From Anarhynchus alexandrinus (taxonomy: Eukaryota > Chordata > Aves > Charadriiformes > Charadriidae), in assembly GCA_008711295.1 (NCBI GenBank), contig VUYV01000329.1, forward strand, positions 248,001-312,000: a stretch of DNA of 64,000 nucleotides, read 5' to 3'. Positions 1 to 12,632 of this stretch are shown one piece after another. The translations under genes and the position numbers were made by a program. Under the pieces are notes generated by a model. The model ran no database searches, was not told the DNA's origin, and saw nothing but the letters and a program-made list of their open reading frames with translations. The first letter of the stretch is position 1; each line of letters starts with the position of its first letter.

Positions 1-3000
1 TGTATTACAGTTTAGGATTAATTTGATTATCCTACCGTGACTCTTCAGGCATAGCACTTGGGCCAAACCCTACTTATAAAGCCCTGATGGGCACCTTCAT
101 GACTAAATGCTGCCTGTAGTGGCTGCTGAAGTTTGGGAGGGAAGGGTCAGAGGACTAATGTCGAACCACCCAGTAGCAAGAGTCATAGGTGGTAGGAGAA
201 GAAGGAAGGGAAGCCAAAGAAAATGAAACTCCAAAAATTTCCGTCACGTATGGGGTACTGGAATAGGGATTCTGTGAAATAGCCCAGTATCACCTTGGAG
301 ATACATACATAGACTGTGCGGCTATGTCTAATCTTCTCCCAATTTAACTCCCTTAAAAGCAAAAAAGCCCAAATAAACAAGCTCTGTCATTGATCTTGGT
401 TAAGAATATTCATAACAGTAGCTGTTGTCCTTAGAAATGACAAGCACTTAAAAAAGAGATTTGACATTTTAAGTAGTAGATGAAATTGTTCTTTGCTGTA
501 ACGGATTCGGTGTACCTGTAACTTAAAAGTGGTATGCCTGTTGTGTTGGTGGTTGCATTTGGTATAGTGTAATCTGTAGATTACTGGAGGCAGTATTTCT
601 ATACATTGTGTTTGGTCTCTCTTTGGAAATTGCTGTAACTTCTCATAAACACTTAGACTGATCTGAATCCTACCGTGGTTTCTGGAACTATTGCATTTGT
701 TTAAAACAATAGTTTCCCTCTTCAAATATTTTCAATTTCTGCTGTTTGCTGGGTCCCTTATGCATTTGAAAGGTCGCCGTCAAACATCTGTTTTTTCCCA
801 TAAATTAAAATCTCTGATGCAAAAAAAAATTAACAGTATTCCTTCACGTTGCCTGAAAAAACTGCAGTGTGAGAAACAAAATATAAAATATGCCCCATCT
901 GAATGTTTTTCAGTGTTTAAACCCATAAATATATTTTGATAAATACTTGACTAAAATGGCATAAAGTGAGTATTGCTGTCATTTTGGAAACATGTAACAT
1001 TCTGAAAAGTAATAAAGGGAGCTTGTATTTACCCAGAGAAGGAATTCCCCCTCCTCTTTCCATTTGCTTGTTTTGCATAAGAAAATGAGCTTTAATAGGG
1101 GAACACTTGATAGAAATAAATTAGTGTCATTTTATTTGACACTTTTCTTAGTTTTTTCTATCTGAAGTAAAGAAAGAAAATAGAAAAGCAAATTATGGTG
1201 CTCTCTCACATTGTGTGAGACTCCTCTGCCACTGTAAAATCACAACAGAAGAACGTTACTTCAATAATCTGTGTTATTTAAAGAAGCTCATTAGCACCTT
1301 TGTAAATTGCAACATTGCCAGTGTTGTAACTTCGCATCCAGAAGAGCTATTGTAGGAAAAAAATCATGTTCCTTGTGCAATTAAGAATTGAAATGTTCTG
1401 AGTAGTTTGAACTGAATTTTACATTATAAAACTTATAGTTTCAATTTGAAATAAGGAGTTAGCAGTGATAGGCATTTATACTGCTTAGAAGGGATTTATC
1501 ATCTGAATAAACTAAAGGTTATACAGTTTTTGAAGGCAAATAGCGAAAGTTCATGTGGGCAGCTCTGTGAGAATAAGAGTCAGTGGTGTCTGAGTAAGTC
1601 TTATGCTTCAGCAAAATACCTTTTTTTTGGCTCATTTACCCATCTACAGTCTACACTATCACTGTACCCAGTCTACAATCCAACTGAATAAACAGGAGTT
1701 TTTCATTTCAGAATTATTATCTTTCTTTCAAAGTGCACTTACTGTTTTTTTCACACCATCATGAATTGAAAACAAAGAAATTGCACACAAAATTTGAAAA
1801 ATATCCAACTATGCAATTCTTAGGAATTTTATTTCTATACATTGTTACTTATGCTGACACAGTATTATCAAATAGATGATGATTACTAAAATGTTTCTCC
1901 TGCGATCAAAAAAGGAGAGAAGGCCTGGGTCCCCTAGTGAATAATTTTATACACTGTATACAGTTGGAATTGAATTTTGTCTTGCAGTTTGAGAGATTTC
2001 CATCAAGAAATGTTTGATTAGCCAGTTATTGCACAAGTACAAACAAAACATAGTCTCTGCTCTCTTACTGCACAAATTAAATGACAAAGCAAGGCTATTA
2101 ACCAGTGGAAAAAGAAAGCAGTTTGAATACCAAACTTTTGTTCTTTGCAGCAGAGTTTATCTGAAAAGCCATGTAAGGTAAGCTTTTTGTATTATTTTTT
2201 TTCTTCCCGTTCCTAAACTCCTCTTAGCCCTGGGCCAGGTTTCTAGTAAATTTTTGTTAGAGAATTCTTTGTGGCAGAGATTACATGTTTGTACTGTACT
2301 TGGTGTAATAGATTCCTACTCTAAATGGAGTCAATGTATTGGTTGCTGTCAAGTTGGAAAGATAACAATGTAATTTTAATATTTTACTTCACAAATGCAG
2401 TGAGAATTTACATCGTCTCTGAATTTAACTGAAAGGATGCACTGTAGAATGAGTTGGTTTATACTTTTACCCCTTGCGCACGTCAGGACTTATAAATCTA
2501 AGAACCGTCTTTAAAAAATACCACAAAATTAAAAAGAAAAACAATAAAACCCTGTATAGGGGATGTAACAATACAAGAAGTCCTGTAGTTTATTTCTGCT
2601 AAGAACAGATGTAATAACTCTGTCTCCTACAACATCCAATGTGAATAAGGTGTTCACCTGATGAGAATGTAATTGTGATATTGCTGAAAAAGGAGTCCCT
2701 GAATCAGAGGTGTCCGGAGAACAGTTCAGTTTCACTGCAGTTTTCTAAGTTCTTGTTTCTGTTCTGTGTTGGAATGAAAACGAACCTTTCCAATATTTCC
2801 CTGTTCTATGCGGATTGAGTCTTTTTGTGTTTTTTCCACCTCGGTGGATCCCCTGATGTCGTCCTTCAGTCTCCACACATACTTGCAGAGCAACACTGAA
2901 GCCTGTTCTCCTTTCTCTCTCTGTGTCCTAGGAGGTGGCTCTGGTCTCCACTTCAACATGACACTGTGAATTTCCCCTCCACGCTGTGCTGCTGCTTCTG

Positions 3001-4721
3001 TAAGTCTCTGATTTCATTCCACACACTGAAATCCTGGTCACTTACACAGAAAGGCACTGGTCTTGTTCAGTGGTTTGTGATTAGTGCTCACTGTCAACCC
3101 TTGAAGTTGACCTGTGTCAGTCTGTGTAGCGATGGGTCATCAACTGCTTAAACTTGGGCCAAATGTCAGTTTGTAATGTAATGCATATCAGTTTCTCAAA
3201 TCTTCTTAGGATGTTCCTAGAATTGCACTTTTGCCAAGGTCTACTTTTGTTGAAAATATGACTCTCTATCCTCAAAGTTATCTTACCCACTTCTTGTAGC
3301 AAAAGAAACTTTAAAGATGGTGTTTTAAGCAACCTTGACAGAATGCTTATGAACTGGTTGAGGATAAAAGATACAGGAGCTTTTAAATTGTCTTGTATTT
3401 CTGTAGCCAAAACAGAACAAGGTTTGAGGAACCAGAAGATGGAGAAATAAAGACTCACATAACAGAAACCTCTTGAGACAAACTTATGCTCCCAGCTTCT
3501 TTTGCCACCTACCCTTTAGAGATTTCTTTCTACATGGTATTTCAATCAATTCAGTGTTGAAATACTAAAATTTAGACCTTTAAAATTACAAGAAAGTTGG
3601 CTGGTATCATTCAATTTTTATAAAGTCTTTTATAAAAATCCACAAAAGCCTAGTGCTGCGCACATAGAGTAGAAGTAACTATGTATGGTCATAGAAGGAG
3701 AAATATTTATCATTTTTTTACTACATAGTGTGCTTTTTTGTGTGTCTGGTATTACTGGAACTAGTCCTAAGTTATAGTTCCATTGCTGCTTTTAAGACAG
3801 CAATTAATTACAGTGGACTGACTATGCTGAATGTAATCTACACAGTATGCTTGACATTTAGTCAGAAGTTCCACCCCTATTCTATGTACAAATATAATGA
3901 AGAACCGATTGTTGTCTACGGAAACTTATTTTCTAGATTATAAATGTAATATTGCAATGACACAGGAAAAAAACTAAGGTTGAATACTGTGTACTTCTCT
4001 CAGATAAGGAAAAATCTAAAAAAAAAAAAAACCTAGAAAAAAGAATTCCAAATCTGTTTTCTTCTTTAAAAGAACTACGGAGGTCTTTACTGTGCCTTAA
4101 CTGAGTCATTCATTATCCCAGAAACAACTAATTTTATTTTTCTTATCTTTGGTATAATCGTTACAGGTGTCATAGATAATAAGAGCATTATCAGAGTGAA
4201 AGGAGCGTGAGAGTGTTTAAAGTAGTATTTCGGAATATCTCACATTACCTAATTTTATTGTTTAAATTGAGAGATAAGTTCACTGTGTGCTGGACATGCT
4301 TTTAAAAGTACGCATTTAATGATAGCTTCTTAGATTCAGATCTACATATCTTTGAATGACTTGATGTTCAAGACATGTTGACTCAGTGAGTTACATTGAT
4401 TTCAAAAGGAGAAGTATTAAGTCGAGTGAGAGCTGCTTTGTATTCATCTGGTGTGTAATTAAGCTTATCTCTATGCATGCATTATCTATGGAGAAACTTC
4501 CCTAGTTTCCAATTTACTTTTTTAAATGTGTTTTACCTGTATATATGTATATAATTAATACATGTGCATACAGTTGTGCAAATTTATATGCATATAAAAT
4601 CTATAAAGTTATAAATATGAAAACCAAGTATAGATTTAGGAGACTAAGTTGAGGGGTTTTTTTTAAATATAGTCTGTGCTTTCAAGATTAAAAATAACTC
4701 TGATGTAGGGGATGTAAAGGA
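1..4721. other. Non-coding DNA, no gene recognised
   Basis: Unique-looking AT-rich DNA. Open frames are short, the longest about 113 codons, with no domain I recognise, and they occur on both strands without any coding pattern. No transposon of a family I know is visible. The only low-complexity spots are short A-runs, for example near 4018-4032, and an AT-rich alternating stretch around 4540-4620. Intergenic or intronic status cannot be decided from the sequence. Confidence 0.7.
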
Positions 4722-4878
4722 AAGGATGCCTGCCCCATCCCTGGAAGTGTTCAAGGCCAGGTTGGATGGGGCTTTGAGCAACCTGGTCTAGTGGGAGGTG
4801 TCCCTGCCCAAGGCAGGGGGGTTGGAACTATATGATCTTTAAGGTCCCTTCCAATCCAAACTATTCTATGATTCTATG
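4722..4878 (+). mobile_element. CR1 LINE, 5'-truncated 3' tail (young-looking)
   Basis: This is the 3' end of a chicken-repeat-1 (CR1) non-LTR retrotransposon. It begins in the segment reading as a good match to the avian CR1 3' region (CCATCCCTGGAAGTGTTCAA at about 4735-4754) and continues through the CAACCTGGTCTAGTGGGAGG segment. A perfect 7-bp stem with a 3-nt loop lies at 4802-4818 (CCCTGCC / GGCAGGG). The element ends in two exact tandem octamers ATTCTATG at 4863-4870 and 4871-4878. In this family the terminal hairpin and octamers are thought to be recognised by the element's reverse transcriptase, and copies are usually severely 5'-truncated without clear target-site duplications, as here. 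No coding part is retained, so it cannot move by itself. Its close agreement with the avian consensus I remember suggests a relatively recent copy. Confidence 0.95.
4802..4818 (+). other. CR1 3'-UTR hairpin
   Basis: Perfect inverted repeat with arms CCCTGCC at 4802-4808 and GGCAGGG at 4812-4818 and loop CAA. It is seen directly in the sequence, and its position upstream of the octamer tail is where CR1 elements carry a conserved stem-loop. Confidence 0.8.
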
Positions 4879-6333
4879 TGATATGTTGGTTTTACATTGA
4901 AGCGAGCAAAAGAAAGGAGAGTGTTTAGATAAAGAACTTCTTTGTAAAACACATTCCTTGCTCTGTGTTGTTGGGGTACCTCTGACATCCATCCTCTAGA
5001 TCTGAGGTCTAGAAAAGCTTTATTGCATTGTCATGGAGGCATAGAAAAATAGTGACAGTTATTTCATTTAATAAGTTTGAATAATAGGCAGTAAATAACA
5101 GTTTTTTACTCTCACTTCCATTGGCCAAATTAAAGCAGTAATTTATGCCTTGCTTCCTTATTGAGTTCTTTCTGCTGCACTTCATCCATCTCAAATCAGC
5201 TTTCACCCATATGAAAAGAGTGTAATTTTATGTGAGAAAAATGGTACCTGCATCAGACTGATTGTATGTTCATCCTTGTTTAATTCCTTATTTCATATTT
5301 ATGAGGGGGTGAAAAAAATAGTAGATATTTATTGTTTAGCAGAAGTACATTTTTTTCCCCTAAGAATTCAATATAATTCTGATTAACCGAATATCCTGAG
5401 GAACTTGACATTCTAAGGGTCTTGCGTGTTTGAAGATATGGAGGGTGGTGGATTGTTTAAAGGGGGAAAAAAAGCTAGATCAAACAGTAACACATTAATC
5501 AGGATGGACACTTACAGAATGTGTTCCTAAGAGATACATTTGATTTTGCTGAAAGTGAGATCTTATTGTTTGCATCACTGTCATTACAGAGGGAATTCAA
5601 CTAATTCTTCCAGAATGAAGCAGCAGTTTATAAAATAATTATTAATGAGGAATAGCATTAAGATCCAATACTTCTTTAGGGCTTGCTTCAAAGAGATTAA
5701 ATGAGAAAGATTGACATTGCATGCATAGAGATCAGGGATTTGAAACAATGCCATAAAGTAAGAAATTATTTTTTTCTTCTATGTGATGAATAAGTGTGTC
5801 ATTTAAATATAATAATTAAGAGGAATAATTATGCCAAATATTTTTTAGATACCAACCGTGCAAAGTGAGCAAGAGGAAGTCTGGTTTTAGGAAATGCAAG
5901 CTTGATTTTTATCTACTGCTAAAAGATTAGGTAATTCTTTATGGGAACGCTATATATTATTAGTTACAGTCAGGCTATGGTAGAGCCAGGTATCCAGTCA
6001 GGCCTGGGTAGAGAAGGCAACAAAGCTTACTCTGTTCATAGACCAGTCCAGAAAGAAAAATAAATTAACTCTGTGAACCCAAAAGTCCACTTTCCCCACA
6101 ATGTCCTTTTTTCAGCGGCGAAGTAGTATAGGAGAGAACAGAGGAGTACTACTCCCTCTTCAGATGCTGAGTTTGATGGGTTAATGAATATGTAGGAAGT
6201 GATAAGGGGAGAATAAATGACGTTGCTACCTAATTTCTGGTCTTACTCTTGCACTCCTCTTTTATTTAGGCAAGTTATTCAATAAATATAAAGTAGTCCC
6301 CTGAACCAGGACTAAAAAGTGATCCAAAGTAGC

Positions 6334-6369
6334 AAAAAAAAAAGGGGGGGGGGGAGGGGGGGAAAGGGG
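6334..6369 (+). repeat. Poly(A)-poly(G) purine run
   Basis: A10 followed directly by G11, then A, G7, AAA and G4. It is a pure purine tract with at least four runs of three or more G, so it could form a G-quadruplex on the plus strand. The length of such runs is often unreliable in assemblies. Confidence 0.9.
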
Positions 6370-9300
6370 AACACAATAATTTGTTGCGTGTTGGGTTTTT
6401 TTTCTTTCTTTTTTAAATGATCTATGATTTTCCATTGCTTTTTGAGTTAAGAAAAGGTCTTTTTCTAAGACTCAGACTTTTTGTTTCACTTTCTGAATAG
6501 TTTATTGTAATTGTTTTGCCCTTCATATGCGGGAATCCTGCCATTATGCACTACTTCATGAATGGATGAAAGTAATCCAAGAATTGGAAGTTTCGAAAAA
6601 CAGTGAAATGAGGAAAAGGAAAAGAAAGGATTATTTTACCTATTTTTTCCTTATCTGAAGAGTTTGAAACTCGGAAATCTTTTTTCTTTAATTCTTTCTT
6701 TTTCTAATCTTTACAATATGTCCTTATTAAAAACAAGGGTCCATTTAATTACGATCAAATAGTCTTTCAAGTATATTCCATCTAATAAGATACAACAATA
6801 ACTTTGAAGAAGCAGACCTGGTCTCTAAATCAAGCACAGAAAAAAATTCTTGTAGTCTTGTGGTGTTTGCGAGCCTCTTTCTCTGACAGCTGGTCTGCTG
6901 TGAAACTCATTGGAAAAGCAAAGTATATGGAAAAGGATGGTGAATTGCCCAGAACAGCTGTCAAAAGAAAAGTTTATCAATATGAATGAAGCAAGATATA
7001 TTCCAGAGGTACTCCTTTTTATTACTAGGAAAGCAAAGGAAAAATCAAGTCGCATGTCTGCATAGTCTTTTTTTTTTCACTCTTCGTGACACACGTACAT
7101 GAGAACTTGCATGCTTTTTCTTATTCCCCATTTTCTTACATACAAGTATCATGAAAAAGCTTGAACTTTAAGAATACTACAAATTTCAGGTAAGTATATT
7201 TTTTAGATAGCTGTATGTCTTGCCTAAGGAAAGATTTTTGGAAGCTTGCCTAGGAAGTATAACTATTGAGTCATGTTTGAAGGTCAACTCTGAATTTACC
7301 ATGCACCTTTCACACTTTCTTACTGCTGTAGTTACAGTTGTGTAAACAGACTAAGATGTAATGGAAGTCACCCTTTATAGGAAGGGAGACTGTCTGTTAT
7401 CTTGCATACTGATTTGGAAAATGTCTTATATGTCCTGGTTATAGCTATTGCTGTTGAAATACTGTTTTGAGAAGACAAAGGTCAACTTGAAACTGTAGAG
7501 AAGGAAATAATAAGTCAAATTAAGTGGATAATATATTCTGCTGAGGTGGATAAACAAGTCCATAGGACATTTGCTGGAGTGTAGTACCTACAATACAGAA
7601 AGGAAGTTCACAAATTAGAAATTATTTGGAAGGGGGAAAAAAGCCATCAGAATGATTTGAGAAAGAGAAATTCTGATGTACAGATTGAAGAGTTTAATTC
7701 TTTTACTCTACTTCATCTGTCCAAGGCTAGTTTGGGAGATAATTTAATTATGGTATATTAACACAAGTATGAGGAAAAAAGACTTTTGATGAAGCTCTTT
7801 AGTCTGAAGAAAAAGCCATAGCAAGATCAAGTGACTGACAACCAATGGTTCTCTGGTTAAACTAGAAGTATTATTAAAGGATTTTTCCAGTGATGGTAAT
7901 AAATCACAAAGTGAATCCCCCGCTCAGAATCTTAAGTCGAGAAGGTATATCTTTCTCAAGGTTGCGTTCTATGTTCAATCAAAAATTTAATGTACTGTTT
8001 ACTTGACATGCACTATGCGTAAGCTCAAAATTGATTTTAATAATCCCTACTGGGTGTAAAACATACAAATCTTTATATGAAATATGATACCATGGTTCTG
8101 TGCCAATCTCCAGTTCATGCAATGATATGGAGATCAATTAAGATCAATTATGGAGATAAAATTAAGAACAATTAGAACAACTTATAAGCACAATGTGTAT
8201 CCAAATTCATCCATGTAGGATGCTACAAACATAAGTTGAAAAAATATTGTAGCACTCCAGGGACTTATTAGAGCTGGATAACATTTAAGTACTTTGAGAA
8301 AACAGATTTAAGTGGGATTTTTGAACTAATGCTGAACCTTGGGATTTGGGGACATGAAAAAACAATGAAAGCAGGCAGAAGAGACACCTTGGGAAAGAAA
8401 AATTTAACAAAAGATGATCAACTTCTAGAAAACTGTCCAGCCTTTAGAATACAAGGCAGGAGTAGGAGAAATTAGCATATTGTTTATTTGCTTGCTTTCC
8501 AAATAGGAAGGAAGCTGATAGTGGATGTATTAGCCACTAATTAATTTTATGTTTTCTCATCTCCCTCCTTCCCTTTCCAGCTCATTAACATAAATATTAA
8601 GGCTACGAAAAACAAAAATGTATAAATAAAACAAAGCAGCCATGGCTGAATTACTTGTAGCTCCTACAGTTACATATTAAAAATAATTCTCAATCTGGTA
8701 CTAGTCAGTCTTTCGATATGAAGGTATTGAGTCATCAAAGGGATTAAAACTGTTTCCCAATTTTAATAGAATTGAATACAATTTTATTTCATTAAATATG
8801 AACAGAAATGTTAAGAACAATCTAAATCATTAGATTATTTTTTTTTCCTTCTAAGTAGTCTCTGATATTACAAAAGTCAGTGCACATAGAAGATACCACA
8901 CACTGTTTGTGTGATAAACCAAGATCTCACCAGGTGGAAGTCAGAGAAAATATTTCTGTTCTGTACCATTTCTACTGATTTTGTTATTTCTTTCTTGATT
9001 CAGATGTATAGTGATGACATGAATAATTTTTAATGTGTTCCCCACATAAAAGAATAAATATGTGTCAGTCTTGTAGGAGACAAAGTGTTCTTTTTCAGCC
9101 TCTTCTCTCAGACCAGTGATAAGGTATATAGGCAAATTCTTAAAGGAAGATGTATTTCCATGGTTTGCCAAATCTTTTACAGCTTCCATAGATGACTATG
9201 ACTATTAGTGATGCATAGATAAACTCAGAAATCAGTAGATCAAACACATATGTGCCTCTCTGGTCCATGCACTTGAAAAGTGAAATACATTAAGCATTTT

Positions 9301-10446
9301 TATTTATCTTTTTGAAAACAGTCTTCTATTAATTTATGAACACTGGGAAATATTGACATAGGCAACTTATGTCATCCCATAGGTGACATCAGCACTTTGA
9401 AAGTAATAGTTTCTGGTTGAAAAGTGGTGTTTCTTTACATTTTGAATTATACGTGAAGGCAACCTTTTACAATCAAGGGATTTCATGGACCAAGTGTTAT
9501 TTAGAGAAGTAGAAAGCATAAAAATTCACTGTTTGTGGCAAGTGGTGATCCTTAAAATAAGTTTACCTGGTTAGCATGGAAAGCTCCTGCTACTTACTCA
9601 AAAGGAAAAGATGTTGTCCTTACCACAAATTTCCAGCCAGTCCAACATTTTATCTTCTTTGTCGTAGAGGTCAAGGATGGGATTGCGATCAGAACATTTT
9701 TTTTTCCTTTTCCTGAATCTTTTCATCTTCCTTCTTATTTGGCACTGTTAACAGTTTCACACAAATTCCTTCCTTGCATCTATAATCTGGGGATTATTTT
9801 TGGTATCTTTTTCTCCCTTGTCCTAAGTAGTTAGGGTATTTCTAATTATTACTTTACACTTTACACACATGATAAATATTTGTTGCTTGGCTTCTGTCTC
9901 ATCATTGTTTAAGATGATGGATTCAATACACTGGATTCAGTTAAGCAGTTTGGTGATATTTTTGAAAACGTGAAACCGGTTGGTGATAACTCACACAAGC
10001 TCTCAGGGTGAAGGTGGCATCAGTACATTATACTACAGATTTATGTAACATTTGTCAGGTTGAAAGCATGAAATCTGTGAACTGATTCAAGATGACACGA
10101 TGAGAGCTGTCATGTAACAAATTATGAGTGAGTTCTGCTCAGTGTGATGACAGCTTCTGTAGCCTGGTGCGCTTCATATTAACTTTGTAAGTCTTGAAAT
10201 TGAACTTTCCAGACTACCGCTCTTGGACTTCTTATTCCTGTATGCACCTCTTCCTCGGAAACATGAGAAAAGTTGGAGAAGGTGGAGACTGTGTGTTCAG
10301 GAGATGATAGTGAATTTCAGACAGGAAAGGGATAGGCAAAGCAGTGAGAATGAAGGAATGTGATGTCTATGCTTTTTATCTATTGGGTTTATTCTTCCTT
10401 TAGAGTACTTTGCTTTTCAACAAAATAGATTAAGTCACTGCAACTT

Positions 10447-10458
10447 CCCNCCCCCCCC
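10447..10458 (+). repeat. Poly(C) run containing an ambiguous base
   Basis: A C-run interrupted by an N at 10450. The N most likely marks an unresolved base or length in a homopolymer rather than a real gap, because the sequence on both sides is continuous C. Confidence 0.85.
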
Positions 10459-12608
10459 GTAAAAAAAGTTCAGAGTCGTGTTTCAACATTTAGCACTTTG
10501 AAAGTTTCAAAATATTTTACAAAATAAGTACCATCCTATCCATTCAACAAATAGAAAGATTGTGGTAATCAGCTGGAACACAAGGAAGAGCAGGAAGTGA
10601 ATGGGAAAATATCTACATATGCTAATCGCTAAACATGATCATCCTTCCAAAGACCGATTCTTCCTACTGGACAGACACTATCATCATACTGCATATCATC
10701 AGCAATCTTACCTTTGGTAAAGTTAGCTGCTTCCAACCTTGTTTGCACAGGTTGTAATGTAGTGGACTTTATGGTTTAAAATTGGAAGAACTGAACTGTT
10801 TTGCAACATCCAGGAAAACCGCTGGTTATTTTTAAGACATCTGCATAACTAAGCAGATTTCCATTCTAAAGTGTTGTATTTCCTTCAAAAAAATTACCTT
10901 GGAAGTATTACTACATTGGAAATTGAATTCTTGCTTTATGCAGAGTTAATTTTTCTAATTTGCTAAAATTCATTCTGTATTTATAAAAATAAATAAATTC
11001 TGTCGAGATAATTATGCTCTAAAAATTAAGACAGCTAGTAAAGAAAACTACTTGAGATTGGAATTTAGAATAAGGAAATACGGCACTTCAATTTCTTTTC
11101 ACTCACAAGTGAAATCTTTCCACATACTAAGTAAATTACATATCTTCGAAAGGATTGATTGAATGCTATGTCACATTGCTAGCTTCGAACAGAAAGTTTT
11201 TGTAAAATCCTGGAGGTCTAGAGGGAAATGATTCCATACTCTTTATATGTGTATTCTGATGAAAGCAAGAAGAAATTACAAGAAGCTGAGATCAGTCGTA
11301 ACAAAGCCACAGCAGAGAAGCCTCGTGAGAAATGGAGTTAGCCATTTTGCTCCAGAGTTTGTGCTACCAATTCTGTAATGAAAGAGTCTTGTTACGTACC
11401 TGCTCCGCAGAATTGTAGAAAATACTTCTGCTGATTCACAGCAGAGCTATTTGACAGGATTAAATGTCCACTAGCATTTTAAAGAAGTTTTTCAACCCTG
11501 AGGTCTGATACATTCTCTCATTAAGCAAACCATATTAAACCTGTACTGAAACTTTGCATTTTCCTGTTTTGTAAATATCCAAACCTACTCAGAAAAAAAT
11601 AGCCAAATAAATTCAAGAGATTATACAATAGGAAAATATTTAGGAAAAAATAACATCAGAAACCTGTCTCTGTCCAAGGATGATTGGAAGGTTAGGTATA
11701 TGTAAGAAGATAACACAAGGATTAAAGATGCTGTATTTGTACCGTGTGTTGAAGTTTCTGGGTGCGGCAAGGCACCCCAGTACATGCCAGCAAATGGATT
11801 GAAGTATTCAATCCATTTCACCTTCTCACATTTGCTGTCCATCCTCCAAACCAGAAATAAAGTGCGTGGTACTTCAGGAAATATTGTGGTTCAAATCTGG
11901 TGGTACAAACCAGTGCTTGTACAAACCCACAGCAGAAACAGAACATATCCAGAAAGATCCGGCACTAGTTTATCCTCTCAACAAAAGGAATTTTATTTTG
12001 ATGTAAACGTGTTAATTTCTACAATGGTAATCTTCGTATAACTGGAAGGTGAGAGAGGCAGTGGTAGAATGCCAGCTTTTTGGAACAACCACCTCTTAAT
12101 GACCATTTCTTTACAAAAATGTATTAAGTTGAATATCAAGGTAATTCTTTCTGAACTGAATAGGAATTAATATCAGCTTTATTTCATGTCTCTGGGGGAT
12201 AGATTTTTAATGAAATTTTTTGGAGAATGTGGACTCTGATTCCGTCTGAGGATTAGTCAGCCATATTTTAACTGCAAGAAATTTGAGGAGATGTAGCCTT
12301 GAGATTATATTCTTATTTTTACAGTTGGGGAACAATGCTGATTCCCTAAAGACAAAAGGAGAGGATGAGGATGTAGGGAGAAAAAAAAACCACAAAGGCT
12401 TAGAAAATTGATTCTTTTTCTCTTGCAGACTCGTAATTTAAACTTAATACTGAGGGAAGAAAGACATCAGGCACACCAGCACATGATTTAGTTGTACATG
12501 TGTCAGGGTTTTTTTTTTTAAGTCACTTCTATCACTGCTTCTATATCCATGGACTCACAGCTGTGTCAAAAAAGAAAAAAAAGTCCTTTCTGATGAGACC
12601 AGGTGATG

Positions 12609-12632
12609 AAAAAAAAAAAAAAAGGAGGGGGG
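12609..12632 (+). repeat. Poly(A)-G-rich purine run
   Basis: About 15 A followed by GG, A and six G. It has the same A-then-G order on the plus strand as the runs at 6334-6369 and 25676-25693. Confidence 0.85.
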
